From Hymenoscyphus infarciens (taxonomy: Eukaryota; Ascomycota; Leotiomycetes; Helotiales; Helotiaceae), in the NCBI GenBank assembly GCA_001414345.1, contig LLCB01000064.1, positions 124,001-188,000 of the forward strand: 64,000 nucleotides of DNA. The letters are read 5' to 3'. Position numbers and translations under genes: made by a program. Below are positions 44,718 to 57,425 of the stretch, one piece after another. Position 1 is the first letter of the stretch, and each line of letters opens with the position of its first letter. The notes below the pieces were generated by a model that made no database searches, was not told the DNA's origin, and saw only the letters and a list, made by a program, of their open reading frames with translations.

Positions 44718-47700
44718 TTCTCTCTTCTTTAAAAAGACTCGTTCTAAGTCTTTAGTTATTAATTAGTATAGTATTAAGTTAACTAGAGTATTGTTTATAT
44801 ATTTATTATAAAGAATATAACTTGTCTACTATTATAGTATCTAGTAGTTAGAGTAGAGTTAGTAGCTAGTGGTATTATTATTTTAAAAGATAATCGTTCT
44901 TTATTTACTATTATATACTATATAATAATAGATATAAACGAAAGAGAGGCTAATTATTAGCTATTAGGTAGAAAGTAGTACGCTATTATAGAGTTATTAT
45001 ATTCTTATTATTATTATATATTATAATAGTAATTATTAAGTAATAAATAATAATTATAAGTAATAGCTATTATTATAAGTAGTATATTAGTAGGCGACTT
45101 TTCTCTAATTCTAACTTCTCTTCTTCTTTTCTTTTTATCTAAAATAATATATATATAGTAAGAATACCTTTTAATTAAGTATATTCTTATATACTAACTT
45201 TTATTCTAGAATATATATATATATTATATATATATATAAAAGTAAGTCTTTCCCTTCTTTATTAGACCTAATTAGAGCTAATCTAATATAGTAAAATACC
45301 TCTCTTATATTCTCCTAGTACGCTTCTAGCTATCTACTAAGTCTACTACGTTTAGTATCTTTAGATAAAATCTTAGAATAGAGATTATATATATACTTTT
45401 AAGAAGCTAAAGTTAAAGAAGTATAGGTACTATGTTAAGTAGAATACTATATATATCTTAGTAAGTTTAATTCTAAATATATATTAAATCTATTCTAACT
45501 TAAGTAGTTACTATAGTTTATAAGAAAGGAGTTTAATAAGCTTAAGCTTAAAGAGAAGAAGAGGGAGATTAAGAAGGCTATTAAAGCCTTAGATAAGGTA
45601 TTAGTTATTACTAGTATAGAAATACTAAAGAATAGTTTAGAGGTATAGTTTACTCTCTTAGAGGAGACTTAAGCGCTTTATACTAAGGTTACTATAAGTA
45701 CCTCTTACTTATTAGAAGGGTTTTAGTTACTAATATTTAATAGTTCTTATACTATACTATAAAGGGTAGAACCTCTATCTAAACCTAGGTTTAAGTTCTC
45801 TTTAAAGCCTATCTAAAGAGTTTATAGACGTCCCTTTTAAAGCTAGTTATAAGAGGTTACTAAGGTAAGAAGCGTACTTATAAGAAGGAGATAGAGGAAG
45901 AGCTAATTTAAGCTCTTTATACTTAAGAGAGTAGAGAAGAGAATAATAAGTTAAAGAAAAGAGAGGCTATAACCTAGAAAGGGTTAGTAGAACCTATTTT
46001 AGTAGTAACTTAGTCTTAGTTCTTTACTTTATTAATTTTAAATATTCCTACTAGTTAGTATTTTATCTTAGGTTTTTATTATAAGTTCCTTATTAAAAGT
46101 AACTAGAATTAGAGAGTATTAATAGAGTTTTATAAATTAACTCTTTTATTTAATTCTTATCTAATTCCTATATATTAAGCTATTTAGAGAGGTATTAGAG
46201 TAGTCCTAGCTCTTCTAGATATTTAGTATAAAAGTTTCTTAAATAATAAATCTTAAAAATTATCTATAAGATACTAAGTAAGATCTAAATCATATCTAAC
46301 CTATTTTACTTAATATTATAGCTATCTTTTAAAAAGTCTACTACTAAGTATTTCTTATATCTTCTATTCTTATATATCTTTAATAATGTCTAGTAAGAGC
46401 TTTAGAGCCTTTTATCTTAGTAGAGAGGTATTTAAATCTTTTAAAAGTATATTAAGAGTAAAAATATTATAAATTAATAAGCTTTTAAGAAGTTTTAGCT
46501 TATAGAAGTATTTTATATATTCTAGTATTTTAAAAGGTCTTATCTACTATTTAGTAAGCTTTTAGCTAAGACGATTTATCTTAAGATTCTTAATAGATAA
46601 GTAGACTTTATCTCTAACGTCTTAGTTAATAAGTCTTTAGTACTAGTTTATACTATCCTCTATCTTCTTCTAAGCTTTATCTATATTATCTTTAGCTATC
46701 TCTTAAGTAAAGTATATATATTAAGCTACTTTTACTATCTTATTATAGTTAAGTTATTCCTAAGAAATAGAAGTTTTTAACGTATTTTAGTCTTATAAAG
46801 TCTTTAAGTCAAGTCTAAATTTAAGCTAATAAGGGGTTATACTAATAGATAAGTATAGAAGTGTTATTTATACTCTATCTATTAAAGAGATTAATTTACT
46901 CTAGTTATCTTAATAGTAGGTTATAAAAGGCCTTAGTCTCTAATTAATATATTAGTTTATTATCTCTATTTATTTATTTATCTATTTATAGTAAATAGTA
47001 TTAAGCTTAAACTTAATACTAATTATTTAATAAAATTTAGTTTAAAATAATAATATAAATTAAAGTTCTTAATTAGATATAATTAATTTAGAGTAGTAGT
47101 TAAAATAGTAAATCTATTAAATAAAAAGTTTAGCTAGTCTTTTAATATTTATAGTTAAGTAATAGAGTATTAATACTAAATCCTTTCTAAGTTAGTTAAT
47201 AAATACTAATATAGTATTAAATCTATATTTATTTTTTAAGAAGGATTTAAAGTCTATATATAAATATTATATAAGATAGTTAGATATAGATAGAGAGTAA
47301 AGAAAGCCTTATTACTTAGTTTATTAAGAATAAGAGTATTTATAAGCTTAATAATTCTCTATATACCTCTTATAGTTTAAAAATATTCTAGCCTAGTAGT
47401 AGTATTATACTAATAACTAGTATATCTTTTTTATACTTAGGTAAGTACTAGATACTTAGTTATAAACTTCTTAGATTAGTTTTATATAGAGTTTAGTATT
47501 CTTTTAAATATAAAGTTAATTTTTAAAAAGTAGTAAATTATCTAATAAAAGGTAGTATCTATCTAGAAGTTTATAACGTTCTTTCTAAAAGGAGTATAGA
47601 TTATCTTTTTTTAACTTCTAAATTATATTTAAACTTATTCTTAGAATAATATCTAACTAAATTATATTAAGAGAGGTAGACTATTCTTATAAAAAGGTCT

Positions 47701-48399
47701 AAGTAAGTTTAGTATTAATTTAAAGGTCTAAATAATTTAGTATTAAAAGAGTATATAAGTAGCTATCTACTTTAGCTTAATTATAGGTTTTTAAGTCTTA
47801 TTTATATTAAGTTAATATATCTACTTTTTAATTACTCTTTCTAAACGTAAATTAGATTTAAAAGTTAAAGTCTAATAAAAACTCTATCTATTAGACTTAC
47901 TTAGCTATAAGTAGCTTAGTTATTATAAAGTATTTTAATAATCTATAATCTAAATATATATTAATACACTTTTAATATAATATAAGTTTAAGATACTATT
48001 TCTTAAAAGCTTTTATAATAGTAGACAGCTCTTTATTATAAATCTCCTAGTTTAATTTATAGCCGACTAAGATATATAAGTAAAACCTAATAAAGTACTA
48101 AAAGCTATTATATTATTATAAGAAAACATCTACTATTACTTTTTTTAAGAAGTCTATTTCTACCTTTATATTATAATTAGAGTTAAAGTAGTATAAGATT
48201 TAAATTATAAGTAGCCTAGTCCTTAGTACTTTAAAAGCTTCTTTATATTTAGATATTTATAGAAGTAGCTCTATAAAACGTATTATTATAGTTAGAGATT
48301 TAGTAATTTTAGTATAACCTTTAATAAATTATCTATAAAATCCTATAAACTTTAAATAAGACTTTATACCTATTATAGTATTAGATTAAACCTAGTTTT

Positions 48400-48720
48400 A
48401 TAAAGGCTCTACTTTTTTAAAGTTAACTTTAAGTCCTTTTATAGTTAAGATAAATCTTAAGTATTTAACTCTAGTAATACTAAATTTACTTTTCTTAATA
48501 TTAACCTAAAGTCTTACTTCTTAGAGCTAATTTAGAACCTTTTTAACCTATTTTTTATATTCTTTAATAGTATCTAAATAAATTAAAATATTATCTAAGT
48601 AAGTAATATAAAAGTTATCTAAATAGTTAATTAAGATATTATTTATATAACGTTAATAAATAGCTAAGCTATTATAAAAGCTAAAAGAGAGAACCTAATA
48701 TTTATATATACTATATCTAG
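48400..48720 (-). pseudogene. Reverse transcriptase relic of Ty3/gypsy type
   Basis: On the minus strand one frame, read through several stops, keeps the gypsy reverse transcriptase core: VLSFSFYNSLA, INNILINYLDNF, then ITYLDNILIYLDTIKEY (catalytic box at 48590-48601, where the second Asp of YLDD has become Asn), then VNIKKSKFSITRVKYLRFI and LTIKGLKV. Asp-to-Asn, Gly-to-Arg and Trp/Gln-to-stop changes are just what G-to-A and C-to-T mutation produces. The relic is non-functional and fixes the coding strand of the outer element. Confidence 0.85.
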
Positions 48721-50053
48721 TTTTAAATATAGTTATCTCTTCTAAGTTAGAGTTTATTTAAATATAATAGAAAGCTTATCTAATATCTAATTTAGTAAAG
48801 ATTTTAGCTATTTTTATCTTAGAAAAGAGCTTATTAATATAAGAGATTAAATAGAGATTATTTTAAGTTAAAACGTTTAGCTTCTTATAATTAATATAGA
48901 ATTATAACTTATTACTATTAGCCTTTTTAATAAAGAGTATTAGAGAGGTAAAAGAGTTATTACTATTAATAATAAACCTCTTATCTAGGTTTTTTATAAG
49001 ATACTCCTTTATAGCTTTAAGCTCTATAGTTAACTATTAATATAGAGGTAAAAAGGAGTTAAGAAGTAGCTTATTTAAAGTAATCTTATAGTTATATTTA
49101 TAATAAAGAGAGAGCTTATTAGAAGCTACTTTTAAGAATATATCTTTATAAAATAAGTAATATTTTAGAAGTTAGGTCTATATTAAAGCTCTTATTTTAT
49201 TATTATTTTATAAAGAGACTAATCTTTTATTAATAATCTAATCTAGCTTATAAATACTTATTATATAAAATTCTAAATTAGGTTATTTTATATTAAAATA
49301 TATAGTATTTATACTTATTTTATAGATAAAAGAGTATAAAGTCTAGCCTTTTAAGGCTATACTAGTAGTTTATAAAGGCTTTAGACTAGAGTTAGATATT
49401 AAATTTTTAAGAAGTATTATTATAAATAGAAGTAATAACTTAGCTATATTTATAAGTCTACTCTTTTTATATCTTTCTTATTAATAGATTATATATTCTT
49501 TTTAATTTATATCTAATTAGTAGTTTAAAATAGGTTTCTAGTTCTAACTAGAAAGTAAAAGTAAAATTTCCTTACTATAGTAGAGAATTAAGAGGTTATT
49601 AGCTAGCTAAGTAATCTAGTTCTTTAAAAGGTTAAAAATAACTTTAAAATAGTTTAACTACTTATTACTAATAATTAAGTCTTATTATCTAAAGTCTAGA
49701 ATAATAAAGAAGTAGTTATAAATATAATATTTATCTATATTTAAATATAGTTATATAAACTAAGTTACCTAGCTTTTAATACTATTATTATATCTATAAA
49801 TAAATATAGAATAAGATAGTTTCTAAATCTATAAACCTATTACTTTTAATAATTAAAGAGCTAGGAGTTAATTTAGAAATAAGTACCTATTTACTCCTAT
49901 ATCTACTAAAACTTATATTTTAATACTATATCTCTATATATTAAGAGTAGTATTTATAAAGAACTATTTTCCTCTTATAAGTTTAAAAAGGTTAAGTCTA
50001 GCTAGATTATATTTTTATAAGCCTAAAAAGGTATTTTTACCTAGGCCTCTTTA

Positions 50054-50362
50054 TATAATAGTATACCGTCATCCTAGATAGCTAGAAGTATCTACTATAT
50101 ATAGAGTTTCAGCAGTTATTGTCTTATATTATCTGTTTTAGAAAGGTTACGTAGGTTTGAGCTTTTGTATTAGCTGAGGTTATTCGGTTTCAGACCCTTT
50201 TGTACTATCTGAACCTCTTATATATAGTAGCCTACTCCTAGAGTAGAAGAGAGATAGTTTTTCCTTTTCTTCTATATTAGAGCCTAGTATCTACGTATGT
50301 TATTCTACTAAACGCACTCTTATATATCTCTTTTGTAGTAGTATATATTTTATACTATTATA
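50054..50362 (+). repeat. Solo LTR, inverted, inside the outer element
   Basis: 309 bases from TATAATAGTATACCGTCATC to TATACTATTATA, matching the reverse complement of the inner element's LTR over most of its length (TTATTGTCTTATATTATCTG, AGAAGAGAGATAG, TTATTCTACTA). The flanks are CTTTA (50049-50053) and CTTTG (50363-50367), a five-base target duplication with one RIP-type G-to-A change. It separates the gag and pol regions of the host element. Confidence 0.82.
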
Positions 50363-50462
50363 CTTTGTTTTCCTTCTAATCTAAGTTAAAGTTAGAATAC
50401 TTTTTAAGTAGTTATTCTTCTTTAAGTTAATTATCTATTTTATTAATACTAAGTAGATTAAG

Positions 50463-50504
50463 ACAGTTAAGCTTAATATATCTAGGTTTTCTATAATTAA
50501 AACA
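50463..50504 (-). pseudogene. gag zinc-knuckle relic
   Basis: The minus strand reads CFNYRKPRYIKLNC. Against the CX2CX4HX4C retroviral-type knuckle, Cys-to-Tyr, Gly-to-Arg and His-to-Tyr are single G-to-A or C-to-T steps. This places the end of gag here, right of the reverse transcriptase, as expected for a minus-strand element. Confidence 0.75.
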
Positions 50505-52113
50505 CTTTATACTAGTAAAGAATTAGTCTATAAACGAAGTCTTTAATCTTTTACTAGTAGAAAGAGGCCTAGAAGTTTAAGAAGTTCTTTAAGAAGTAGA
50601 ATAAAGTCTAAATAAGAGAGATAAGAGTTTTCTAACTAAACTAGATAAGAATTAGTTAATATTAAGCTTTTAGTATAATAAGCTTATTATAACTAGTTTT
50701 TCTATACTTGTTATACTAGTTATATATAATTTAGTATTTTAGCATCGTTTCTTATTTATAAATAAAAGATCTCTTACTATCTTATTAAAGTTAGTATTCT
50801 AATATCTCTTACTATTAACTAATTAGGTTTAGAGCTAAAGTATAAGCTTCTTCTATATATAGTAGAATTTATTTTACTTTAATACTTCTCTAAGTATTAC
50901 TATACTTAAAAAACAACTTTTAAATTCTATAAAACTTTCTTCTATATAACCTTTCTATCTTATTTAAAGAGACTAAAAAGCGTTTTAAGTATCCTTCTTC
51001 TTATAACTAGTTAAATAATAAATATTAAAAAGTTTAATTATTTCTTTATAATCTTTAAATATCGTCTTACTTATATTAGACTTATATTAGAGCTCTAAGT
51101 AGTTCTAAGCAAGTTTTATTATCGTCTCTTAAATAAGAGCTTTATAAGTTAAAGACATCTAATAATAGTTAGTATTTATATAAAGTTAATTATATATTAA
51201 TATTCTCTATTACTTATATATAAATAATATATTATTATCTAAAAGTTTAATTTTCTCTATAATCTTACTTTTAATAAGTTAAAAGGCTTTTAAAGTACTT
51301 TTAAGTTATAAGTATAAAGTAGGTTATTATAAGAAAGGAATATTAAAGATAAAGTTTCATCTTAGATAATAGTTTAAAAAGATAAAAGAAGGTATTTATA
51401 TTAATTAGATAAGACTTAGACTTTAGTTATTATTTAGTAGTTATTAACTAATTTACTATACTAGGTCTAATAATTAAGTAATCTAATTATCTTACTCTAA
51501 AATTCTCTATTCTTTTTCTTAATTCTTAGCCTCTATAGCTTAGATTATACTCTATATCTCATTTATATTAGAAAAGTCTTATTAATCTCTCTAGCTTCTA
51601 AGTATAAAGCCTTTACCTTTATTATTCTTAGGCTTCTTAGTATTCTTAAGAGTATAGTACTAAGTTAAAGACCTTTCTATAAAGGCTTAACTTTATTCTC
51701 TAAAAGAGAGCTCTACGCTTAGAAGTAGAGTATAAGAGAGACTAGAGGTTACTCTAGATTCTAATATATTAAATATTAAATTAGAAGAGAAGTAAGATTA
51801 GATTTAAAAGCCTTCTAAATAACTATTATAAGTCGACTTATTTACTAAATCTAAGGTTATTAGAACTCTTAAGAATACTTAGTATATTCTAATCTCTTAA
51901 CGTATTTATAACACGATTTTTACTAGCTATTTATATAGATACTAAACCCTAGTATTACTAGCTATCTAAGTAGTCTTTAATTACTTAGCTATATAAGAAT
52001 ACTATTATAATATTCTAAATTAAGAGTAAATCGACTTCTAAATAAAGAGTAGTAATAAGCTTAAAAGAGATATTATTAAGGCTATTACTAGTAAAGAAGA
52101 GTTATTATTTTTA

Positions 52114-52234
52114 TATAATAGTATAAAATATATATAACTATAGTAGAGGTATATAAGAGTATATATAGAAGAATAATATATATAAATACTAGGTACTAAT
52201 ATAAAAGAAAATAATAACTATTCTTCTTCTATAC
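52114..52234 (-). repeat. Right LTR of outer element, first part
   Basis: 121 bases matching the first 121 of the left LTR. The match stops at TATAC, where the inner element is inserted, and resumes at 55284. Confidence 0.85.
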
Positions 52235-55200
52235 TATAATAGCACGAAATATATATAACTATAGTAGAGGCATATGAGAGTACGTATAGTAGAATGACGT
52301 ATATAGATACTAGGCACTAATACAGAAGAAAACAATAACTATCTCTCTTCTAGACCAAATATAAACGTCTATATATAAGAGGTTTCAGATAATATAAAAA
52401 GGGGTATAAAACTAAACAACGACATACGTCAGCTAATATAAAAGCCTGAACTCTATAAAGTACGTCTAAAAGTCTAGATAGATATATAGATATATATAAC
52501 CTTTCTAAATTAGATAATATAAAACAATAACTGCCGAAAGCTAATATATACGGTATATACTATATAATATCAACTATATAAGATAGTATACTATTATATC
52601 CCTCTCTCTTAAAAAAGACTCGTCTTAAGTCTTCTATCTCTTATTATTTAAGGTTTAAAGTAGAATTAGAATAGTATAAGTGTTATAACATTTATTATAT
52701 TTATTAATTTTATTATAAGTAAGAAGATAGATTAAGGTCTAAATTATAGCTAACTTAGGTTTAAAGATGTTTTATTTATTATAATATTATAAGTAAGATA
52801 AGATATCGCAATGTCGATTTTAAGTCTAAATTATAACCGACCTAATTTATAGATACTTATAAAATAGAGACTTCGTTTCTAATCTTTTAGTATTAAAGTA
52901 AGTATTTACGTCTACTAAAAGAGTATAGTCCGATCTATCTAGTAGGTCGGAAAAAGTTTAAAGTTTAAAAAGTTTAAAAAGTTTAAAAGTTCTAAGTAAA
53001 ATTAGAAAGAGTTTAAAGTAGGAGTTAGATAGTGTTTAATTAAGGTTAATAGTAATAACTTAATTAAGAGCTCACTTCTAGGTTTTATTCTAATAGAGAG
53101 CGTATTTTAACCGATTCATATCTAATTCAAAGAATTTAAATAAAAAAAAGAACTTCTAGCTTAGCTAGAAGTAAAAGAAAGTAATAAAAGTAAGAAAGAA
53201 TATAAAGACTATAAGACTCTAATCAGAGTCAGTAGAGTTTCAGCTAGTTAAAAGAGTTTATTACTAAATATTAAAAACACTATCTAAGTATCTAGATAAT
53301 AAAAGGGGTAGTTTCAGCTAGTCAAAGACAAAGTTATAGCTAAGTTATTAAAGTTAAAATTATTATCTAAAGTTTAAGATAGTAAGAGAGGTTTCAACTA
53401 GTTAAAGGATTTTATTATTAAATATTATTATAATACCTTATTCTCTTTAAAGTATTTAAGGACTTAATTATCTTCTAATTCTACTTCTAAAGTAGAGAAC
53501 GATTCGCTATTATATCATAGAGAGTTTAAGGCTAAATTAGATAAGGAGAGAGTATTTTAGACTAAAATACTAATATTATATAACTTAGCGTTTTAGTATA
53601 TCTCTTTATCTATAACTAAAAGATTAGACACTATCTTAACAAAGTTATAATTCTATTATCTCTTTTCTATAATAGCTAAGTTTTAAAGCTAAAGTATAAT
53701 CTTTTCTTATATATATAAGAACCTATCTAATTTATATACTTCTCTAAGTATAGCTATACTTAAAAAGCAACTTTTAAATTTAGTAAAAGTTTCTTTAGCG
53801 TCTATTTATAAAGATCTAAAAGCATTCTAAGCATTCTCTATCTTATAACTAGTTAAAAAGTAGGTATCTAAAAGAGCAACTATCTCTTCTTAATCTTAGA
53901 AAGTATTCTAAACCGACTCTAACTTATATCTAGGCTCTAGGTAATTCCTAGCTAGTCTAGTTATCGTTCTCTAAATAAGAGCTTTATATATTAGAGGTAA
54001 ACCGTAGTAGTTAGCATTTATATAGAGTCTATCTTATACCGATATCTTCTATTATTAGAATATAGGTAAAATGCTATTATCTAAAGGTTTAATCTTTTTA
54101 GTTATCTTACTTTTTCGTTAAGGTCGGAGGGTATTCGAAGAGGCTTTAGTACTATATCAGGTAAGAGAGGAATTTTAGAAGGTATTAGAGGCAGCTACTC
54201 GTAGCTAAAAAGGGTATAAAAGCAAAGGTTAGTTTAAACGAATATTTAAAAGAGAGTAGGATTAGAGAGAGTTTAAAGGCAAAGTAAGTTATTAACTTTA
54301 AAATATAAGGTCGCTTATCTGTCTTTCTAGCTTAGCTAGCTAATTCCTTATTTCTTAATTTTCTACTTCTAAAGCTTATATAACCGACTATATCTGGTCC
54401 GTATTTAAGAAGTCTTACTAGTCTCTTTAACTATTATTTTATTAGAATCTTCTAGATCTTAGTATATAGATACTATTTAAGTAGTTTTTAGAAAGAGAGA
54501 AGGCTCTAGAAGGAGGTAGTCGCTTAACACTATTTAGTAGAACTAAATTTAATATTTCAAAGATATCGATTTTAAAGAGGAGAGGGGGGGGTAGAAGTAG
54601 ATTTAGAAGCCTTCTAGATAACTATTATAAGTCGACTTATTTACTAAATCTAGGGTTATTAGGACTCTTAAGAATACTTAGCGTATTCTAATCTCTTAAT
54701 ATATATTAAAACACGATTTTTACTAGCTATCTATATAAATACTAAACCCTAGTATTACTAGCTATCTAGGTAGTCTCTAATTACCTAGCTATATAAGGAT
54801 GTTATTATAATGTTCTAAATCAAGTATAAATCAACTTCTAAATAAAGAGTAGTAATAAGCTCGAAAAGAGATATTATTAAGGCTATTACTAGCAAAGAAG
54901 AGTTATTATTTTTATATAATAGTACGAAATATATATAACTATAGTAGAGGTATATAAGAGTGTATATAGTAGAATAACGTATATAGATACTAGGTACTAA
55001 TATAGAAGAAAATAATAACTATCTCTCTTCTAGACCGAACATAAACGTCTATATATAAGAGGTTTCAGATAATATAAAAAGAGGTACAAAACCGAACAAC
55101 GATATACGTCGGCTAATATAAAAGCCTAAACCCTACGAAGTACGTCTAAAAGTCTAGATAGATATATAGACATACGTAACCTTCCTAAATTAGATAATAT

Positions 55201-55278
55201 AAAACAATAACTACTAAAAGCTAATATATACGACATATGCTACGTAATATCGGCTATATAGGACGATATACCGTTATA
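52235..55278 (-). mobile_element. Inner LTR element inserted in the outer LTR
   Basis: Identical-length LTRs of 364 bases lie at 52235-52598 and 54915-55278. TATAC is duplicated at 52230-52234 and 55279-55283. The interior is only about 2.3 kb and matches the gag side of the outer element: for example 53750-53810 resembles 50885-50945, and 54593-54914 resembles 51789-52113. No pol region remains, so it is an internally deleted, non-autonomous member of the same gypsy family in the same orientation. Confidence 0.87.
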
Positions 55279-55283
55279 TATAC

Positions 55284-55522
55284 TAAGTATAAATATCTAT
55301 ATATAAGAGGTTAGAGACTACTAAGTCTTAATAAGAATAATAACCGAGTCCTTTCTAATATAGCTACTAAAACAATAAGAGCTTTAAAGCTAAATATATA
55401 AGACCTTAAAGCGAAATATATAATATCTAATCTTTACTCTCTTTAGTACCTTCTATCTAATAAGTTATAGAAGTATTAGTAGTTTCACGAATGTTAACAA
55501 TTTAGAATAGCGTACTATTATA
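55284..55522 (-). repeat. Right LTR of outer element, second part
   Basis: 239 bases that complete the 360-base LTR and end at TATTATA, followed by the GCACT target duplication. Confidence 0.87.
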
Positions 55523-56600
55523 GCACTAGTGTTTATATAACTCTTATTTTCTTACTAGAATTATAGTTAATTATAATAGAGAATCTACGCTCTAGATCTT
55601 ATTAAACTAGCTCTTAAACTTCTTAATACTACTACTAATTCTATATTATCTAAACGATTCTTCTCTATATAAAACTTCTTATAAACTTAGCTCTAAGCTT
55701 ATATATAGCTTAATTAGATAGATAAGCTTATCTTTATCTATATAAATTATAAAAGTTTATATTATATAAATAGCGAAACTAAATAGAATAAAGTAGTATA
55801 GAAGTAGAATAGAGAGAATATATTACTAAATATAGAGGATTTACTCTTAGATAATAATATATATAACAAAGACGAAGATAATAGAAGTAATAACGATTCT
55901 AGAAATAGCTTTAATTATTCTATATAATTATAATATAAATTATTACTTTTTATACTAAAAGACTATATTTTAGTACTATATTTATATACTTTTATATCTA
56001 AAATTTATCTTATAATAACACTAATAGCTATATTACACTTTACGTTAAATAAGCGTTTTATAATACTTTATAAAACGTAATAATCTATATCTCTATACTC
56101 GAGTTTATAAGTTCTTATTAGAGTTATTTACTTTATATAAAGCTAGACTTTATTATTATAAACTAGTATAATAACGCCTTTTACTTTAGTACGCTTTATT
56201 ATTATACTAAGAATACTAAGGCCTAATAAGAAGCTCTTACTTACTAGTATATTAGAATTTCTTATACTTCTTAACTTCTTCTTTCTCTTCTAAACTACTA
56301 TAGAAGACAAAACCTCTATAAAGGTGCTCGAAGGCTACTTATCTTCGAGTAATTACTTTATATATTATAGATTATTAGCTAGAGCTAGTAAGTAGCGAGT
56401 AAAGAGTATATTTAGATATAATAGAACTGTCACGTGTTGTTATAAACCCCGATATCTTAAATCCGAGAACTAGGCCTAAAATAGTCTCCTTCTAAGCTTT
56501 ATAAATTATACTTAAAAAATATAAATTATAATTAAAAATATACTCAAATAGTACAAATTATACCTATATAATACCACCGACCTCGATATTATAAAATACG

Positions 56601-57425
56601 CCCTGACTTTAATACGTATTACTTTACGTAAAGCAAATCTGGGCATCCCTAGTCCTCGCGTCCAGCAATAGACAATATTGATTGCTAGCCCAGCCCAGCC
56701 CAGCCACCAGAGAAATACACGAGAAATGTACTCGAGTAAGAGCATTTCTCGTGTTGACGAGATGCTTGCAGCAGCTTTGTTGCGCTGTCTCTCACAATCT
56801 CACGACTCAGCCTCGTTAGATGACGACCCACGGAGTACGGAATCATTAGACATCATTATCAGCGAGCATTCTCTCCTTGCCTTGAGAACCAAAAATCAGA
56901 GGCTAAAGCTTCAATTGCTTTAAGTCTTTGGCATGAAAGATCACTTGGTAAGGAAATGCAATTGACTTCTCCAAAGTACTCGTAGGGAAGAAAAGTGCCA
57001 TCTAATGCTTTGAAGAAAGTAAGTCCAAACAGCGGGGGCAGGAACAAGCTCCACCCAGGTGGAAAGGTGGAAAGGTGGAAAAGCCCCTGTGAGACCTATT
57101 TCCCGCGATCCCTGGCCGCCTACCCCATGGTCTTTGCCGCTACCGTGCCGATATCCTACCCATTCGACGTCATCTAGAGAGACATAAAATTTCCTAAAAC
57201 AATTATTCTCAACACCACACACTACCTCCTCTATCCGCTCTGGGACGTGTCATTGCCTCTGCGAGAGCTAGAATCACTCAAGCGAGTCGCCTTGGCTTAC
57301 TCCTCTTCCGGACTTTTCTCCTTGACGACATCTGATATCCTTCTGATTCTTACCTACCTACCAAACCCGGGAATTAGACGAAGAAGCTCACAAAGGGTGG
57401 TCTTCGCCCGTGGGATATCGCAATC
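56601..57425. other. Intergenic, upstream of the second PI-PLC-like gene
   Basis: Ordinary composition returns abruptly near 56600. There are short repeats (GCCCA units at 56692-56703; GGTGGAAA three times near 57057-57080). No gene is supported; the right part holds the promoter and leader of the gene at 57426. Confidence 0.5.

Larger units (their letters stand above)
44358..55522 (-). mobile_element. Outer Ty3/gypsy LTR retrotransposon with nested insertions
   Basis: The left LTR is 44358-44717 (360 bases). The right LTR is in two pieces, 52114-52234 and 55284-55522, which also sum to 360. Both start TATAATAG and end TATTATA, the expected TG...CA after RIP. The five bases GCACT stand directly before the element (44353-44357) and directly after it (55523-55527), so this is a complete insertion. 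Coding direction is minus: the gag knuckle lies near 50.5 kb and reverse transcriptase near 48.6 kb. Without the insertions the element is about 7.8 kb. All frames are destroyed. Confidence 0.88.
42200..56600. other. AT-rich block 2 (nested, RIP-mutated retrotransposons)
   Basis: 14.4 kb with almost no CA or TG dinucleotides (for example 43000-43080) and a great excess of TA. The block contains the nested LTR elements listed separately. The sequence on either side of the outer element (42200-44357 and 55523-56600), about 3.2 kb when rejoined at its target duplication, is itself AT-rich and RIP-like; it looks like an older mobile element but no class could be assigned and no terminal repeats were found. 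Confidence 0.9.
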
